DNA of 64,000 nt, from positions 3,124,936 to 3,188,935 of the forward strand of contig NZ_KI911563.1 in the NCBI RefSeq assembly GCF_000515335.1, given 5' to 3'. The notes under the pieces were generated by a model. It worked only from the letters and a program-made list of their open reading frames with translations, ran no database searches and had not been told where the DNA came from. Source of the DNA: Cohnella panacarvi Gsoil 349. GTDB taxonomy: Bacteria; Bacillota; Bacilli; Paenibacillales; Paenibacillaceae. This document shows, in pieces, positions 51,382 to 61,157 of the stretch. Numbering within the stretch: the first letter of the stretch is position 1; every line of letters begins with the position of its first letter. The position numbers and the translations under genes were made by a program.

Positions 51382-52545
51382 ATGAACGCATTCGAATTGT
51401 ATAATCCTACGAAGCTCGTGTTCGGCGCGGGCAAAGTCCAGATGCTCGGCGAGCTGGTGCAACCATACGGCAAGCGCATCCTTCTCGTGTACGGAGGCGG
51501 AAGCATCAAGAGATCCGGCCTGTACGACGAAGTACAAGCCCAGCTACAGTCTATCGGCGCAACCGTTCACGAGCTTCCGGGCATCGAGCCGAATCCGCGG
51601 TTATCTACGGTCCAAAAGGGTATCGCGATCTGCCGCGAGCATCATATCGAGTTCATCCTGGCTGTAGGCGGCGGAAGCGTAATCGATGCGGCGAAGGCCG
51701 TCGCCGTCGGCGTCCCTTACGAGGGAGACGTATGGGATTTCACGATCGGCAAGGCGGTCATCAAGGCGGCGCTGCCGCTCGGCACGGTGCTTACGCTCGC
51801 GGCGACGGGCTCGGAGATGAACGGCAACTCCGTCATCAGCGACTGGGACAACAAGCTCAAGCGTTCGTTCGGCAGCAAGCTGGCGTATCCTAAATTCTCG
51901 ATACTCGATCCGAAGCTGACGTTCACGGTGCCGCGGGATCAGACGGTAAACGGGATTGTCGACATTATGTCGCACGTGTTCGAGCAATATTTCACGCATA
52001 CGCAGGACATCCCTCTTCAATCGCGTTTCGCCGAGTCCGTCTTGTTGACGGTCATCGAGAACGGCGAGAAGGCGCTGGAGAACGGCTCCGACTACGAAGC
52101 GCGCGCCAACCTGCTGCTCGCCGGTACATATGCGCTCAACGGCGCGCTGCCGATCGGCGTCGTAACGGATTGGGCCACCCACGGCATCGAGCACGAAGTG
52201 AGCGCGATCTACGATATCGCTCACGGTGCGGGGCTCGCGATCATTTTCCCGAACTGGATGAAGTATGTGTATAAGGAGAACGTCGGCCGGTTCGCGCAGT
52301 ACGCGACGCGCGTCTGGAACGTCGACAAGGCCGGCAAGTCGGACGACGAGGTTGCATGGGCAGGCATCGAAGCGACCCGCGCTTACTTTACGCGCATCGG
52401 CGCTCCGGCTACGCTGGGCGAGTTAAATATCAATGGCGATCAAATCGACCGCATGGCGACCGAAGCGACGCGCTACGGCCCGATCGGCTCATTCAAAAAG
52501 CTGCAGAAGGACGACGTGAAGGCGATTCTGGAGAGCTGTCTTTAA
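51382..52545 (+). CDS. Iron-containing alcohol dehydrogenase (YugJ/BdhA-like)
   Basis: 387-residue NAD(P)H-dependent alcohol dehydrogenase. GGGSVIDAAKAVAVG binds the cofactor. Metal ligands lie in NGIVDIMSHVFEQYF and AIYDIAHGAGLAIIFPNWMKY, with THGIEHEVSA before. Likely reduces butyraldehyde or other aldehydes. AGGAGGG lies 10 bases before the ATG. The helicase gene follows after 37 bases. Confidence 0.94.
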   Translation: MNAFELYNPTKLVFGAGKVQMLGELVQPYGKRILLVYGGGSIKRSGLYDEVQAQLQSIGATVHELPGIEPNPRLSTVQKGIAICREHHIEFILAVGGGSVIDAAKAVAVGVPYEGDVWDFTIGKAVIKAALPLGTVLTLAATGSEMNGNSVISDWDNKLKRSFGSKLAYPKFSILDPKLTFTVPRDQTVNGIVDIMSHVFEQYFTHTQDIPLQSRFAESVLLTVIENGEKALENGSDYEARANLLLAGTYALNGALPIGVVTDWATHGIEHEVSAIYDIAHGAGLAIIFPNWMKYVYKENVGRFAQYATRVWNVDKAGKSDDEVAWAGIEATRAYFTRIGAPATLGELNINGDQIDRMATEATRYGPIGSFKKLQKDDVKAILESCL

Positions 52546-52582
52546 GATTCGGCCCTAACCCACAGGAGGATGGATCAGCCTC

Positions 52583-55500
52583 ATGAGCTTTCAATTGACG
52601 CAGCGGGCGATCAAGCTGCTGTGCGGACCGTTCGCCTATGAGCGGGGGGAAGCGTATTATCGCTCCCGCAAAGTGACGTTCAGCTCCTACGACGCGGAAG
52701 GGGCTCGCTTCGAGGCGATCGTGCAAGGCAATATCGACTATCGCGTGAACGTCGAGATCGACCCGAACGGAGACATCGGCGCGGAATGCGAATGTCCCGC
52801 GTCTCGCAACTATAGCAACTATTGCAAGCATATCGCCGCCGTGCTGCTGAATATCCACGATATTCAGCACGCGGGACGAGCGCCGGTTCGCACGGCGCCC
52901 AGCTTGCTGCATGGCCTGCGCGGCTCTCCTGCGGGAAGCGCGAATGCCATCAGTCAGCTGGCTGCGGGGTACGCCCAGGGAGTGCGTCCGGCCGAGGGCT
53001 TGTCGATGGCGGACCATCAGCTGATGAGCGGCATCCTCGGCCTCTTCGGAGCGGAGGAGCGCCCGGTGCGCTCGCGCGCCTCTCAGCATATTTTCGAGTC
53101 GCGCGCGATGTTGGACGTGAACTTCATCATTAGGCCTTTTCCGTACAGTTTCCGAAAATATATGTTCGGCGTCGAGCTGAAGGTCGGTCCGAAGCGCCTG
53201 TACATCGTGCAGAAAATTAGAGAGTTCCTAGACCGCATCGACCGGCGCGAAACATACGCTTTCAGCAAAAATTTCACCTACGAGCCTGAGCAGCATGCCT
53301 TCGGCCGATCCGACGACGCGATTCTCGCGCAGCTCATCCAAATCTACCGGAACGAGCGAATGGTCCGCGAGACGTTGAGCGCCTTCAACACCGCGGCCGC
53401 CGGGATGAGCGGAGACCGCATGCTGCTGCTTCCGCCCGCGGCTTGGGAAATGTTGGTGCCGCTGCTTCAGGCGGCTCCTTCCGTCCAAATTGAGCACGGG
53501 GCGGATATCTTCGAGGGGATTCGCATCTCTAAGGAGCCGTTGCCGCTTCGTTTCTCTTTCAACGAAGCAGAGGCGACGGCGGACGAACAGGGCTATCAGC
53601 TCGAAGTGCAGGGGCTTGGCGACATCATCATGATGGATGCCTACGGCATCGTTCTGCACGAAGGCAAGCTGATCAAGCTTCCCGCGGAGCAATGCAAACG
53701 CCTGAGCGAGCTCAAGCAGATGATCGATTCGTCCCGCAGGCAGCGGGTGCGCATCCCTAAAGCGCAGATGGAGCCGTTCATGGAGCGGGTCATTCCGGGT
53801 CTCGCGAAGCTCGGCGAGGTCGACGTGGCGCCGGTCGTGGCTGAGCGGATCGTGCGGACGCCGCTCAAGGCGCGGCTGTACTTGGACCGCGTTCGAGATC
53901 GTCTGCTGGCGGGGCTGGAATTCCAATACGACGACGTCGTCATTAATCCGCTCGAGGAGAGCAACCGTAAGCCGATGGAAGGGCGCATCCTGATCCGCGA
54001 CTTGGAGCAGGAGGAACGCATTCTGTCGCTGATGGACGGCTGCCCGTTCACGCGAACCGAGAGCGGGTACTTCATGGACGAGGAAGAAGCGGAGTTCGAT
54101 TTTCTCTATACGGTCGTCCCCCAGCTCGAGCAACTCCTGAAAGTGTACGCGACGTCGGCGGTCAAGACGCGACTTCACGTGTCGCATGCTCCGCCGAAAA
54201 TCCGCGTCGAGTTCGATGAACGTACCGATTGGCTGGATTGCCGGTTCGAACTCGACGGCTTCCCGATCGAGGAAATCCGCGGGCTCGTGCAATCGCTCGA
54301 AGAGAAACGTAAATATTACCGGCTCGCCAGCGGCGCTCTCGTTCCTCTGGATACTTCCGCGTTCCACGAAATCGGGAGCTTCTTCGACGAGATGGGCGTC
54401 CGCGTGCGCAAGCTCGACATGCAGGCTGCCGCTTTCAAGCTGCCTCCCGTACGCGCCTTGCATCTGCTTGATGCGGATCATTCCGGCGACGCCGTGAAGC
54501 TGGGGAAGAAGTTCCGGCAGTTGCTGGACAATTTGAAAAACCCGGACAATCTCGATTTCCCCGTACCGGAGCATCTGGACGCGGTGTTGCGCGAGTACCA
54601 GAAGTACGGCTATCAATGGCTGAAGACGCTTGCCCACTATCGGTTCGGGGGCGTTCTCGCGGACGATATGGGACTGGGCAAGACGCTGCAGAGCATTACG
54701 TATCTCGTCTCCGTCCTGCCGGAGATTCGCGCGCAACGGCTGCCGGCGATGATCGTCTGTCCGGCCTCTTTGCTCTACAACTGGCATAGCGAGCTGCGGA
54801 AGTTCGCGCCGGAGGTGAACGCCGTCATCGCCGACGGCAGCAAGGCGGAGCGCGCGGGCACTCTGCGGGAATCAACCGGCATCGACGTCATTATTACTTC
54901 CTATCCGCTGCTGCGCCGCGATGTCGAGGAATATGCCGGACGCCCGTTCCATACGCTCTTTCTCGACGAAGCGCAAGCATTCAAGAATTACGCGACGCAG
55001 ACGGCGCAAGCCGTGAAGGAAATCCAAGCGAAGCATCGTTTCGCGCTTACCGGCACGCCGGTGGAGAACAGCATCGACGAGCTATGGTCGATCTACGATG
55101 CCGTGTTCCCGGAGCTGTTCCAAGGGAAGAAGGCGTTCGGCGAGCTCACCCGCCCCGCAGTGGCGAAGCGAGTCCGCCCGTTCCTGCTGCGCAGGCTGAA
55201 GACGGACGTGCTCACCGAGCTGCCGGAGAAGATCGAGACGCTGCAGGCGTCCGACTTGTTGCCGGAGCAGAAGAAAATCTATCTCTCTTACCTCGCGAAG
55301 CTTCAGAAAGAGACGCTCAAGCATTTGAGCAACGACGGCTACCAGAAGCATCGGATCGAGATATTGGCGGGGCTGACTCGCTTGCGTCAGCTGTGCTGTC
55401 ACCCTGGCCTTTTCGTGCAGGATTACGACGGGGGTTCGGCCAAGCTCGAGCAATTGATGGAGATCGTGGAAGAGTGCCGCAGCGCAGGCAAACGAGCGCT

Positions 55501-55951
55501 TATTTTCTCGCAATTTACGCAGATGCTCGGGTTGATCGGCAAGGAGCTTAGCGACCAAGGGGTATCGCACTTCTACTTGGACGGGAGCACGCCTTCCGCC
55601 GAGCGGGTCGAGCTGTGCAATCGGTTCAACAACGGGGAGCGCGAGCTGTTCCTCATATCGCTTAAAGCGGGCGGAACGGGGCTTAATCTTACCGGGGCGG
55701 ATACGGTCATCCTGTACGATCTGTGGTGGAATCCGGCGGTGGAGCAGCAAGCGGCGGACCGTGCGCACCGGATGGGGCAGAAGAACGTCGTGCAGGTCAT
55801 CAAGCTCGTGACGCGGGACACCGTGGAGGAGAAAATGTACGCCTTGCAGCAGCGCAAGAAGCAGTTGGTCGACGAGATCGTTCAGCCCGGGGAAGAGACG
55901 TTGTCCTCGATGTCGGAGCAAGAGATTCGCGAAATTCTGCAATTGGTATAA
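52583..55951 (+). CDS. SWIM zinc-finger / SNF2-type helicase
   Basis: 1122-residue DNA-dependent ATPase. A SWIM zinc finger near residues 66-92 (ECECPASRNYSNYCKHIAAVLL: C-x-C...C-x-H) is followed by a long middle region (about 130-640) of the bacterial SNF2-associated type. The SNF2 ATPase (about 660-1122) has ADDMGLGKTLQS (Walker A region), FLDEAQAFKN (DEAQ form), LTGTPVENSIDELWS, FSQFTQMLGLIG and LYDLWWNPAVEQQAADRAHRMGQ. AGGAGG precedes the ATG. Role in DNA repair or transcription recycling is inferred from family. Confidence 0.94.
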   Translation: MSFQLTQRAIKLLCGPFAYERGEAYYRSRKVTFSSYDAEGARFEAIVQGNIDYRVNVEIDPNGDIGAECECPASRNYSNYCKHIAAVLLNIHDIQHAGRAPVRTAPSLLHGLRGSPAGSANAISQLAAGYAQGVRPAEGLSMADHQLMSGILGLFGAEERPVRSRASQHIFESRAMLDVNFIIRPFPYSFRKYMFGVELKVGPKRLYIVQKIREFLDRIDRRETYAFSKNFTYEPEQHAFGRSDDAILAQLIQIYRNERMVRETLSAFNTAAAGMSGDRMLLLPPAAWEMLVPLLQAAPSVQIEHGADIFEGIRISKEPLPLRFSFNEAEATADEQGYQLEVQGLGDIIMMDAYGIVLHEGKLIKLPAEQCKRLSELKQMIDSSRRQRVRIPKAQMEPFMERVIPGLAKLGEVDVAPVVAERIVRTPLKARLYLDRVRDRLLAGLEFQYDDVVINPLEESNRKPMEGRILIRDLEQEERILSLMDGCPFTRTESGYFMDEEEAEFDFLYTVVPQLEQLLKVYATSAVKTRLHVSHAPPKIRVEFDERTDWLDCRFELDGFPIEEIRGLVQSLEEKRKYYRLASGALVPLDTSAFHEIGSFFDEMGVRVRKLDMQAAAFKLPPVRALHLLDADHSGDAVKLGKKFRQLLDNLKNPDNLDFPVPEHLDAVLREYQKYGYQWLKTLAHYRFGGVLADDMGLGKTLQSITYLVSVLPEIRAQRLPAMIVCPASLLYNWHSELRKFAPEVNAVIADGSKAERAGTLRESTGIDVIITSYPLLRRDVEEYAGRPFHTLFLDEAQAFKNYATQTAQAVKEIQAKHRFALTGTPVENSIDELWSIYDAVFPELFQGKKAFGELTRPAVAKRVRPFLLRRLKTDVLTELPEKIETLQASDLLPEQKKIYLSYLAKLQKETLKHLSNDGYQKHRIEILAGLTRLRQLCCHPGLFVQDYDGGSAKLEQLMEIVEECRSAGKRALIFSQFTQMLGLIGKELSDQGVSHFYLDGSTPSAERVELCNRFNNGERELFLISLKAGGTGLNLTGADTVILYDLWWNPAVEQQAADRAHRMGQKNVVQVIKLVTRDTVEEKMYALQQRKKQLVDEIVQPGEETLSSMSEQEIREILQLV

Positions 55952-55967
55952 TCCATACGGGTGGCAT

Positions 55968-56031
55968 TATCCCTTCGAGGTAGACAGATAAGAGAATTTT
56001 CTTACTGTTAAACTTAGAAGGGATTTTTCAT
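55968..56031 (+). repeat. Hairpin repeat, copy 1 (left end of AT-rich cassette)
   Basis: Outer stem ATCCCTTC/GAAGGGAT, inner stem ACAG-TAAGA/TCTTACTGT around the loop, then TTTTTCAT. It is closely similar to the element at 57138-57200 in the same orientation and doubles as a terminator for the helicase gene. Confidence 0.85.
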
Positions 56032-56081
56032 GGGCGAAAATCAATATACATGCTTATGCCGGTCGTTTGTCTCATGCCAAA

Positions 56082-56210
56082 ATGAACCAATATTACTATA
56101 GACAACTAATTAAAGAAACTTTATCTTATAGAAATATGCTGCATGTTTTGCAAAAAGAAGATTATAATCGTCACAATTTGTCAATTTTGGAAGAAGTGAA
56201 AATTTGCTAG
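56082..56210 (+). CDS. Possible small AT-rich open frame (42 aa)
   Basis: A 42-codon frame starting MNQYYYRQLIKETLSY and ending EEVKIC, immediately before the secreted protein gene. It is basic and tyrosine-rich. The frame stays open upstream of the ATG without a good start, so it may be a gene remnant. No ribosome-binding site is evident. Confidence 0.3.
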   Translation: MNQYYYRQLIKETLSYRNMLHVLQKEDYNRHNLSILEEVKIC

Positions 56211-56225
56211 GAGGAATGATCAATA

Positions 56226-57119
56226 ATGACAACATTTAAGAAAAAAATAGGTATACTGGCAGCGGCATTGACTTTGTTCGCCTCATTATTTGCTTCGTCA
56301 GCTCCAGCGTTCGCCGCCGATACATTCACGCCAATGGAAGAGACATTAATCAATCTGTCAGGCGGTTTTAAGTTTAAAGGACTGTCGAATAAAGAGATGA
56401 TTGCGGAGGTTCAAGTATCGACAACCGCTAAGAAGTTTAAGGAAATCTATTATATTGTTAATTTATCGAAGGTCACTGACACAAGTTTCGAGCCCATGGA
56501 CCCGGGTGAAACATTCACTTATCCGTATGAACTAGGCATAAGCAACATAACGTGGACTTCCGAACATAAAGGCTATTCGAAGGCTCCTGTCATCCTCGAC
56601 ACGGATTATACGTATGTGTTGAGCGCTGTTGCGGAACTCAGGTTCGAAGATGGAACAAGCCAAGTGCATGAATTTAACACCGTGTGGTACCCCCGAAATA
56701 CCGAGCCATCAAGAAAAGGTAAAATTACTGAACATAATTATGGCGGAATTAATTATAATTGGCTAGACAATAAATATGTGACCGCAGAAGCCTATACAAC
56801 CTATAGAGATTATCACGACCGTTACGCTTCGCTTAAGTCTTTGTACCTTAGGGCGAGGCTCTATGAAGTAAACGATGATGGAACCCTTACTAAAAAGCAA
56901 GAAATCGCGGACTATACGGAAGATGAGTTTGAAATCATCGGATATTCTCTCGGGGATTTTCCCGCGGATAAAAAGTATAAGCTATATGTAGAAACGATTA
57001 AAGAAGAATATGTCAACGGCAAGAATGGAGTAAAACTTCAATATATTTATAATAATAATGTAAGAACCTGGACGCCGGTAAAGACGGCTCTTCAACCTAA
57101 ACTGCCGTTAAGACTGTAG
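56226..57119 (+). CDS. Secreted protein of unknown function
   Basis: 297 residues, family not recognised. A Sec signal peptide (KKKIGILAAALTLFASLFASS, cleavage after SAPAFA at about residue 31) leads to a mature region rich in beta-type and aromatic residues (TYVLSAVAELRFEDG, YNWLDNKYVTAEAYTTY). No cysteines or catalytic motif stands out. Codon use is AT-rich (many TAT, AAT, AAA, ATT) unlike its neighbours, and the gene lies between two copies of one hairpin, so it was probably acquired. AGGAGG lies 10-12 bases before the ATG. Confidence 0.75.
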   Translation: MTTFKKKIGILAAALTLFASLFASSAPAFAADTFTPMEETLINLSGGFKFKGLSNKEMIAEVQVSTTAKKFKEIYYIVNLSKVTDTSFEPMDPGETFTYPYELGISNITWTSEHKGYSKAPVILDTDYTYVLSAVAELRFEDGTSQVHEFNTVWYPRNTEPSRKGKITEHNYGGINYNWLDNKYVTAEAYTTYRDYHDRYASLKSLYLRARLYEVNDDGTLTKKQEIADYTEDEFEIIGYSLGDFPADKKYKLYVETIKEEYVNGKNGVKLQYIYNNNVRTWTPVKTALQPKLPLRL

Positions 57120-57137
57120 TCTCCGATAAACTGACAA

Positions 57138-57200
57138 TATCCCCTCCATGCGACAGATAAGAGAGTGATTCTTACTGTTTAATTGGAGGGGATTTTTCAT
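57138..57200 (+). repeat. Hairpin repeat, copy 2 (right end of AT-rich cassette)
   Basis: Outer stem ATCCCCTCC/GGAGGGGAT, inner ACAG-TAAGA/TCTTACTGT, then TTTTTCAT. Same orientation and design as 55968-56031; also serves as terminator of the secreted protein gene. Confidence 0.85.
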
Positions 57201-57238
57201 CGTAAAGGTTCACAGGCTTCAGCAAGCTCATCATACCG

Positions 57239-58705
57239 TTACACTTGCGTCATCCGCTTCAGTTCGGCGGTCAGCTTGTCCAATTGCAGGAAGCTGTCGA
57301 CGATTTGCTGGACTCGCTCGTCTTGCGTCGTCATGCTGGCGGACATCTCTTGGATGGAAGCCATGTTCTGCTCCGTGATGCCCGCGATCGTAACGATCTG
57401 ATCCGTCATCTTCTTATATTGGTGCTGCAGGTCGTCGGCGGAACGATCGACGTGCGTGGATTGCTCCAACGTTCTGCCCGAATCGGCGGCGATCGAACGC
57501 ATCGACCCGATGACTTGCTGAGCGGCCTCGCCGCTCGCAGCGACGGTGCGCTGGCCTTGGATGATTTGCTCGGCTGCTTCGGCGGTTCTCGTGCGAATCG
57601 TGCCGAGTATGAGCTCGATCTGCTCCGTCGACTGCTGAGAAGTCTCCGCGAGCTTGCGAATTTCGTGCGAGACGACCGAGAAGCCTTTGCCGTGCTCGCC
57701 CGCGCGCGCCGCTTCAATGGCCGCGTTGAGCGCGAGCAGGTTCGTCTGGGTGGCAATGTGCTTGATCGTCGCGACGATATCGCCGATTCTCGAGTTTTCT
57801 TCGTTCAGTTGATTCATCAGGACGGCGGACGCGTCGATCGCGGTGTTGACATGGTGCATTTGGGTTTCGAGCTTCAGCGCTTCCTCGCTGCCCAGGCGGG
57901 AATGCTGCACGGAGCTATCCGACAGCGTGCGCATATCCGCGGAGCGATCCGCTAACGAGATGACCTCTTGCTCGATCTGTTGAACGGATGCGCTAATATC
58001 CGTAATGCTGGACGTCTGCGTCTCGATGCTCGCCGTGATTTCGGTGAACGCAGTCGTAACGTCCCGCGAGATCGTGCTCGCGGAGGTGATGTTCTTCTTC
58101 AAGTTTTCGCTGAAGTCGTTCAGTACGGACAGGGATGCGGATACTTTCTCGACGATGCCCTGAGCGCGGTTGCTCTCCACAATGGCTTGCTCGCTTTGGG
58201 AGACGACCTCGCTCTGAAGGCGCTCGCTGAATCTGGCGGACGCGTAGAGCGGCACGGCGATCATAAGCAGGTATAGGACGATGGTGAATGGATCGTTGTC
58301 GCCGAACAGGTCGTCATTGTACTTGCTAAGGAACAAACCGATCGTAAGCAGCAACCCGATTCCGCCGGAGAAAGCGATCGCTCGCGAGCTGCCGTATAAC
58401 GTCATGATTGCCAAGTTCACGTACACGAGGAAATAGGTCGTAATAATGGGCCCGGTGATGATGAGAAGCAAAGTAAGGACGGTGACGATCGTGGAGATGA
58501 TGTACATGATATACTCGGCCCAAATTCGTCTGACGGACAGAATAGTCGCAACCCCGCACGCGAAAGTCCCTACGACCGCCAACACGATTATAGAGTTACT
58601 CGGAGCGTCCGAGATGAAGTCTACGATAATGCCGAGGACGAGCATCCCCCAAATGATGTTCACTAAAAGCTTGTTTCTGCGGTGCAATGCTTCCCTCGCG
58701 TCCAT
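57239..58705 (-). CDS. Methyl-accepting chemotaxis protein with multi-helix membrane sensor
   Basis: 488 residues. Unlike the receptor at 10200, it has no extracellular domain: about six membrane helices (about 12-165) form the sensor and lead directly to the cytoplasmic signalling coil. The tip reads [38 protein letters not shown]. This layout suggests sensing inside or near the membrane, for example of redox or lipid signals. No HAMP domain is obvious. Confidence 0.9.
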   Translation of the reverse strand: MDAREALHRRNKLLVNIIWGMLVLGIIVDFISDAPSNSIIVLAVVGTFACGVATILSVRRIWAEYIMYIISTIVTVLTLLLIITGPIITTYFLVYVNLAIMTLYGSSRAIAFSGGIGLLLTIGLFLSKYNDDLFGDNDPFTIVLYLLMIAVPLYASARFSERLQSEVVSQSEQAIVESNRAQGIVEKVSASLSVLNDFSENLKKNITSASTISRDVTTAFTEITASIETQTSSITDISASVQQIEQEVISLADRSADMRTLSDSSVQHSRLGSEEALKLETQMHHVNTAIDASAVLMNQLNEENSRIGDIVATIKHIATQTNLLALNAAIEAARAGEHGKGFSVVSHEIRKLAETSQQSTEQIELILGTIRTRTAEAAEQIIQGQRTVAASGEAAQQVIGSMRSIAADSGRTLEQSTHVDRSADDLQHQYKKMTDQIVTIAGITEQNMASIQEMSASMTTQDERVQQIVDSFLQLDKLTAELKRMTQV

Positions 58706-58833
58706 TCAATTCCCACCTTATTAGTATGAATATAGGGAGATAGTACCATAAAGGAGGACGTGTCGACAAACGTTCCCGGATTTTCTAATATTCTAGTGTA
58801 TGGTGTGAAAATTCTCGGTACTGGAGGTTCGAC

Positions 58834-59544
58834 ATGGCGACTTTGAAGGAAGTCATGGACAGGCTTGCAAGCATGGGGACGGAGCAGACCAAGCTGACGT
58901 TCCTTCGGCACGGCGCGACGGAGCCGCTGTTCGGGGTTAAGGTCGGCGATCTGAAGAAGCTCGTCAAAGACGTGAGGAAGGATCAGAAGCTGGCGCGCGA
59001 GCTATATGAGACGGGGAATAGCGACGCGATGTATTTGGCGGGATTGACCGTCGATCCGAAGGCGGTCGACAAAGCGATGCTGCAGGAATGGGCGAAGGCG
59101 GCGCGCTGGTATTCGCTCGCGGAATATACGGTGGCGGGCGTAGCTGCGGAAAGCCCTTATGCGCGGGAGCTTGCGATGGAATGGATTCGCTCGCCGGAGG
59201 AGATGGTCGCCGCGTGCGGTTGGAGCACATATGCGAACTATATCTCGATTACGCCGGATGCTAAGCTCGATCTGGAAGAGATTCGCGGCTTGCTGCGACA
59301 AATCGAGAATACGATCCACGAGGAGAGGAACCGCGTCCGCTATACGATGAACGGGTTCGTCATCATGGTCGGGGCTTCGGTTATCCCCTTGTACGAGGAA
59401 GCCGTCGGCATCGCGAAGACAATCGGCAAAGTGCATGTCGACGTGGGGCAGACTGCTTGCAAGGTGCCGCTTGCGGATGATTATATCGAGAAAATAGTCG
59501 TGTCGGGCAAAGCGGGCATGAAGAAAAAGACGTGCATATGCTAG
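58834..59544 (+). CDS. AlkD-like DNA alkylation repair protein
   Basis: 236-residue HEAT-like repeat protein of the DNA glycosylase AlkC/AlkD superfamily. Typical parts are GVKVGDLKKLVKDVRKDQKLARELYETGNSDAMYLAGLTVD and AEYTVAGVAAESPYARELAMEWIRSPEEMVAACGW. This smaller branch (about 230 residues) often lacks proven glycosylase activity, so function is inferred. GGAGG precedes the ATG. The alkyltransferase-like gene follows after 33 bases, making a DNA-alkylation pair. Confidence 0.87.
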   Translation: MATLKEVMDRLASMGTEQTKLTFLRHGATEPLFGVKVGDLKKLVKDVRKDQKLARELYETGNSDAMYLAGLTVDPKAVDKAMLQEWAKAARWYSLAEYTVAGVAAESPYARELAMEWIRSPEEMVAACGWSTYANYISITPDAKLDLEEIRGLLRQIENTIHEERNRVRYTMNGFVIMVGASVIPLYEEAVGIAKTIGKVHVDVGQTACKVPLADDYIEKIVVSGKAGMKKKTCIC

Positions 59545-59577
59545 CGGACGTGGACTGGGAAGCGGGGGAGCGGAAGA

Positions 59578-59898
59578 GTGCAGCCTTTTACGGTACGTGT
59601 ATTGGAGATCATTAAGAGGATTCCGGAAGGTAGCGTGATGACCTACGGTCAAATCGCGGTGGTGGCGGGAAGCCCGCGAGGGGCGCGGCAGGTCGTGCGG
59701 ATCTTGCATTCGCTTAGTTCCGCTCACGGACTGCCGTGGCACCGCGTCGTGAACGCGAAAGGAGAAATCGCCCTTCCGGAAGGGGAAGGGCGATTCATGC
59801 AGCGGCATTATCTGGAGCAGGAGGGCGTGGAGTTCGGACTCGGCGGGCGGATCGATCTGGAGCGGTACCGGTACGAGTTCCCGCCGTCGGAACGTTAA
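59578..59898 (+). CDS. Alkyltransferase-like protein (ATL), Cys replaced by Trp
   Basis: 106-residue MGMT-like DNA-binding protein. The active-site motif PCHR of O6-alkylguanine transferases is PWHR here (Trp54), so alkyl transfer is impossible. ATL proteins instead flag O6-alkylguanine for nucleotide excision repair. [22 protein letters not shown] is the DNA-binding helix. GTG 59578 follows GGGGGAGCGG. The stop overlaps the convergent pepT gene by 4 bases. Confidence 0.9.
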   Translation: MQPFTVRVLEIIKRIPEGSVMTYGQIAVVAGSPRGARQVVRILHSLSSAHGLPWHRVVNAKGEIALPEGEGRFMQRHYLEQEGVEFGLGGRIDLERYRYEFPPSER

Positions 59899-61139
59899 GC
59901 TTGTTGCTCGAAGCGGCGCGCGATCTCGACGATCACTTGCACGGACTTCTCCATGTTGTCGACTGAAGCGAATTCGTAACGGCCGTGATAATTCTCGCCG
60001 CCGGTGAAAAGGTTGGGCGTAGGCAAGCCCTTGAATGAAAGCTGCGAACCGTCTGTGCCGCCGCGGATCGGCTTTACGATCGGCTCGATGCCGAGGCTCG
60101 TCATGGCGTCGTGCGCGATGTCGACGATATGCTTCACGGGCTCGATTTTCTCGCGCATGTTGTAGTACTGGTCTTTCATTTCAAGCGTAATGCGGTCTTC
60201 TCCATACTCGCTCTTGAGCTGATCGACGATCGCCGTCATCAGCTCTTTGCGGCTGTTGAACAGCTCTCGGTCGTGGTCGCGAATAATATAGACGAGTTTG
60301 GCTTCCTCGACGGTCGCGTTGAACGAGATGAGGTGGAAGAAGCCTTCATAGCCTTCCGTCAGCTCGGGCGCTTCCGCCGCGGGCAGCTTGGCGTTCAGCG
60401 CCATGCCGATCTTGGCGGCGTTGATCATCTTGCCTTTGGCCGTGCCGGGATGGACGTTCTTGCCGCGAATCGTAATCCGCGCTTGGGCCGCGTTAAAGCT
60501 CTCGTACTCGAGCTCGCCTAGCGGGCCGCCGTCGACCGTGTACGCGTACTCCGCGCCGAAAGCCTCGACGTCGAATTTGTGCGCGCCCCTGCCGATTTCC
60601 TCGTCCGGCGTGAACGCGACGCGAATCTTGCCGTGCTTGATGTCGGGATTGCGGATTAAATATTCCATTGCCGTCATAATCTCGGCGATTCCGGCTTTAT
60701 TGTCCGCGCCGAGCAGCGTCGTGCCGTCGGTCGTGATCAGCGTATGGCCCACGTAGCCTGACAGGGCAGGAAATTCCATCGGCGACAGCACGATGTTCTG
60801 CTCGGCGTTCAACGCGATGTCTTGGCCGTCGTAATCGCGGACGATCTGCGGATTGACGTTCGCGCCGGTCATGTCGGTCGCCGTATCGACGTGCGCGAGG
60901 AAGCCGATCGTCGTGACGTTCGGCTTGTCGGTGTTGGCGGGCAGCGTCGCCATGACGTAGCCGTTGTCGTCCATCGTGACGTCCTGCATGCCGATGGCCT
61001 TAAGCTCCTCTACGAGCATGCGCGCGAGGACGAGCTGACCCGGCGTCGACGGGCAGGTTTCAACGTTGTCGTCGGACTGCGTTTCTACTTTAACGTAAGT
61101 CGTGAGCCTGCGGATGAGATCTTCTTGCAGCGTCGGCAT
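59895..61139 (-). CDS. pepT: Peptidase T (tripeptidase)
   Basis: 414-residue M20 family aminotripeptidase. Zinc-binding and catalytic parts are [47 protein letters not shown] and [26 protein letters not shown]. Start ATG 61139 lies 12 bases after AAGGAG; an ATG at 61151 directly abuts the site. Supplies amino acids from peptides in the cytoplasm. Confidence 0.95.
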   Translation of the reverse strand: MPTLQEDLIRRLTTYVKVETQSDDNVETCPSTPGQLVLARMLVEELKAIGMQDVTMDDNGYVMATLPANTDKPNVTTIGFLAHVDTATDMTGANVNPQIVRDYDGQDIALNAEQNIVLSPMEFPALSGYVGHTLITTDGTTLLGADNKAGIAEIMTAMEYLIRNPDIKHGKIRVAFTPDEEIGRGAHKFDVEAFGAEYAYTVDGGPLGELEYESFNAAQARITIRGKNVHPGTAKGKMINAAKIGMALNAKLPAAEAPELTEGYEGFFHLISFNATVEEAKLVYIIRDHDRELFNSRKELMTAIVDQLKSEYGEDRITLEMKDQYYNMREKIEPVKHIVDIAHDAMTSLGIEPIVKPIRGGTDGSQLSFKGLPTPNLFTGGENYHGRYEFASVDNMEKSVQVIVEIARRFEQQA

Positions 61140-61157
61140 AGGCGGATGCATCTCCTT

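Noticed and set aside
53228-54787. 519-codon open frame antisense to the SNF2 helicase
   Set aside because: It mirrors the GC-rich coding strand and has no recognisable motif or ribosome-binding site. Similar shadows lie opposite the chemoreceptor (10227-11072), GH13 (4657-5601) and others.
55952-57200. Insertion sequence
   Set aside because: No transposase, no terminal inverted repeats; the flanking elements are direct hairpin copies with T-runs.
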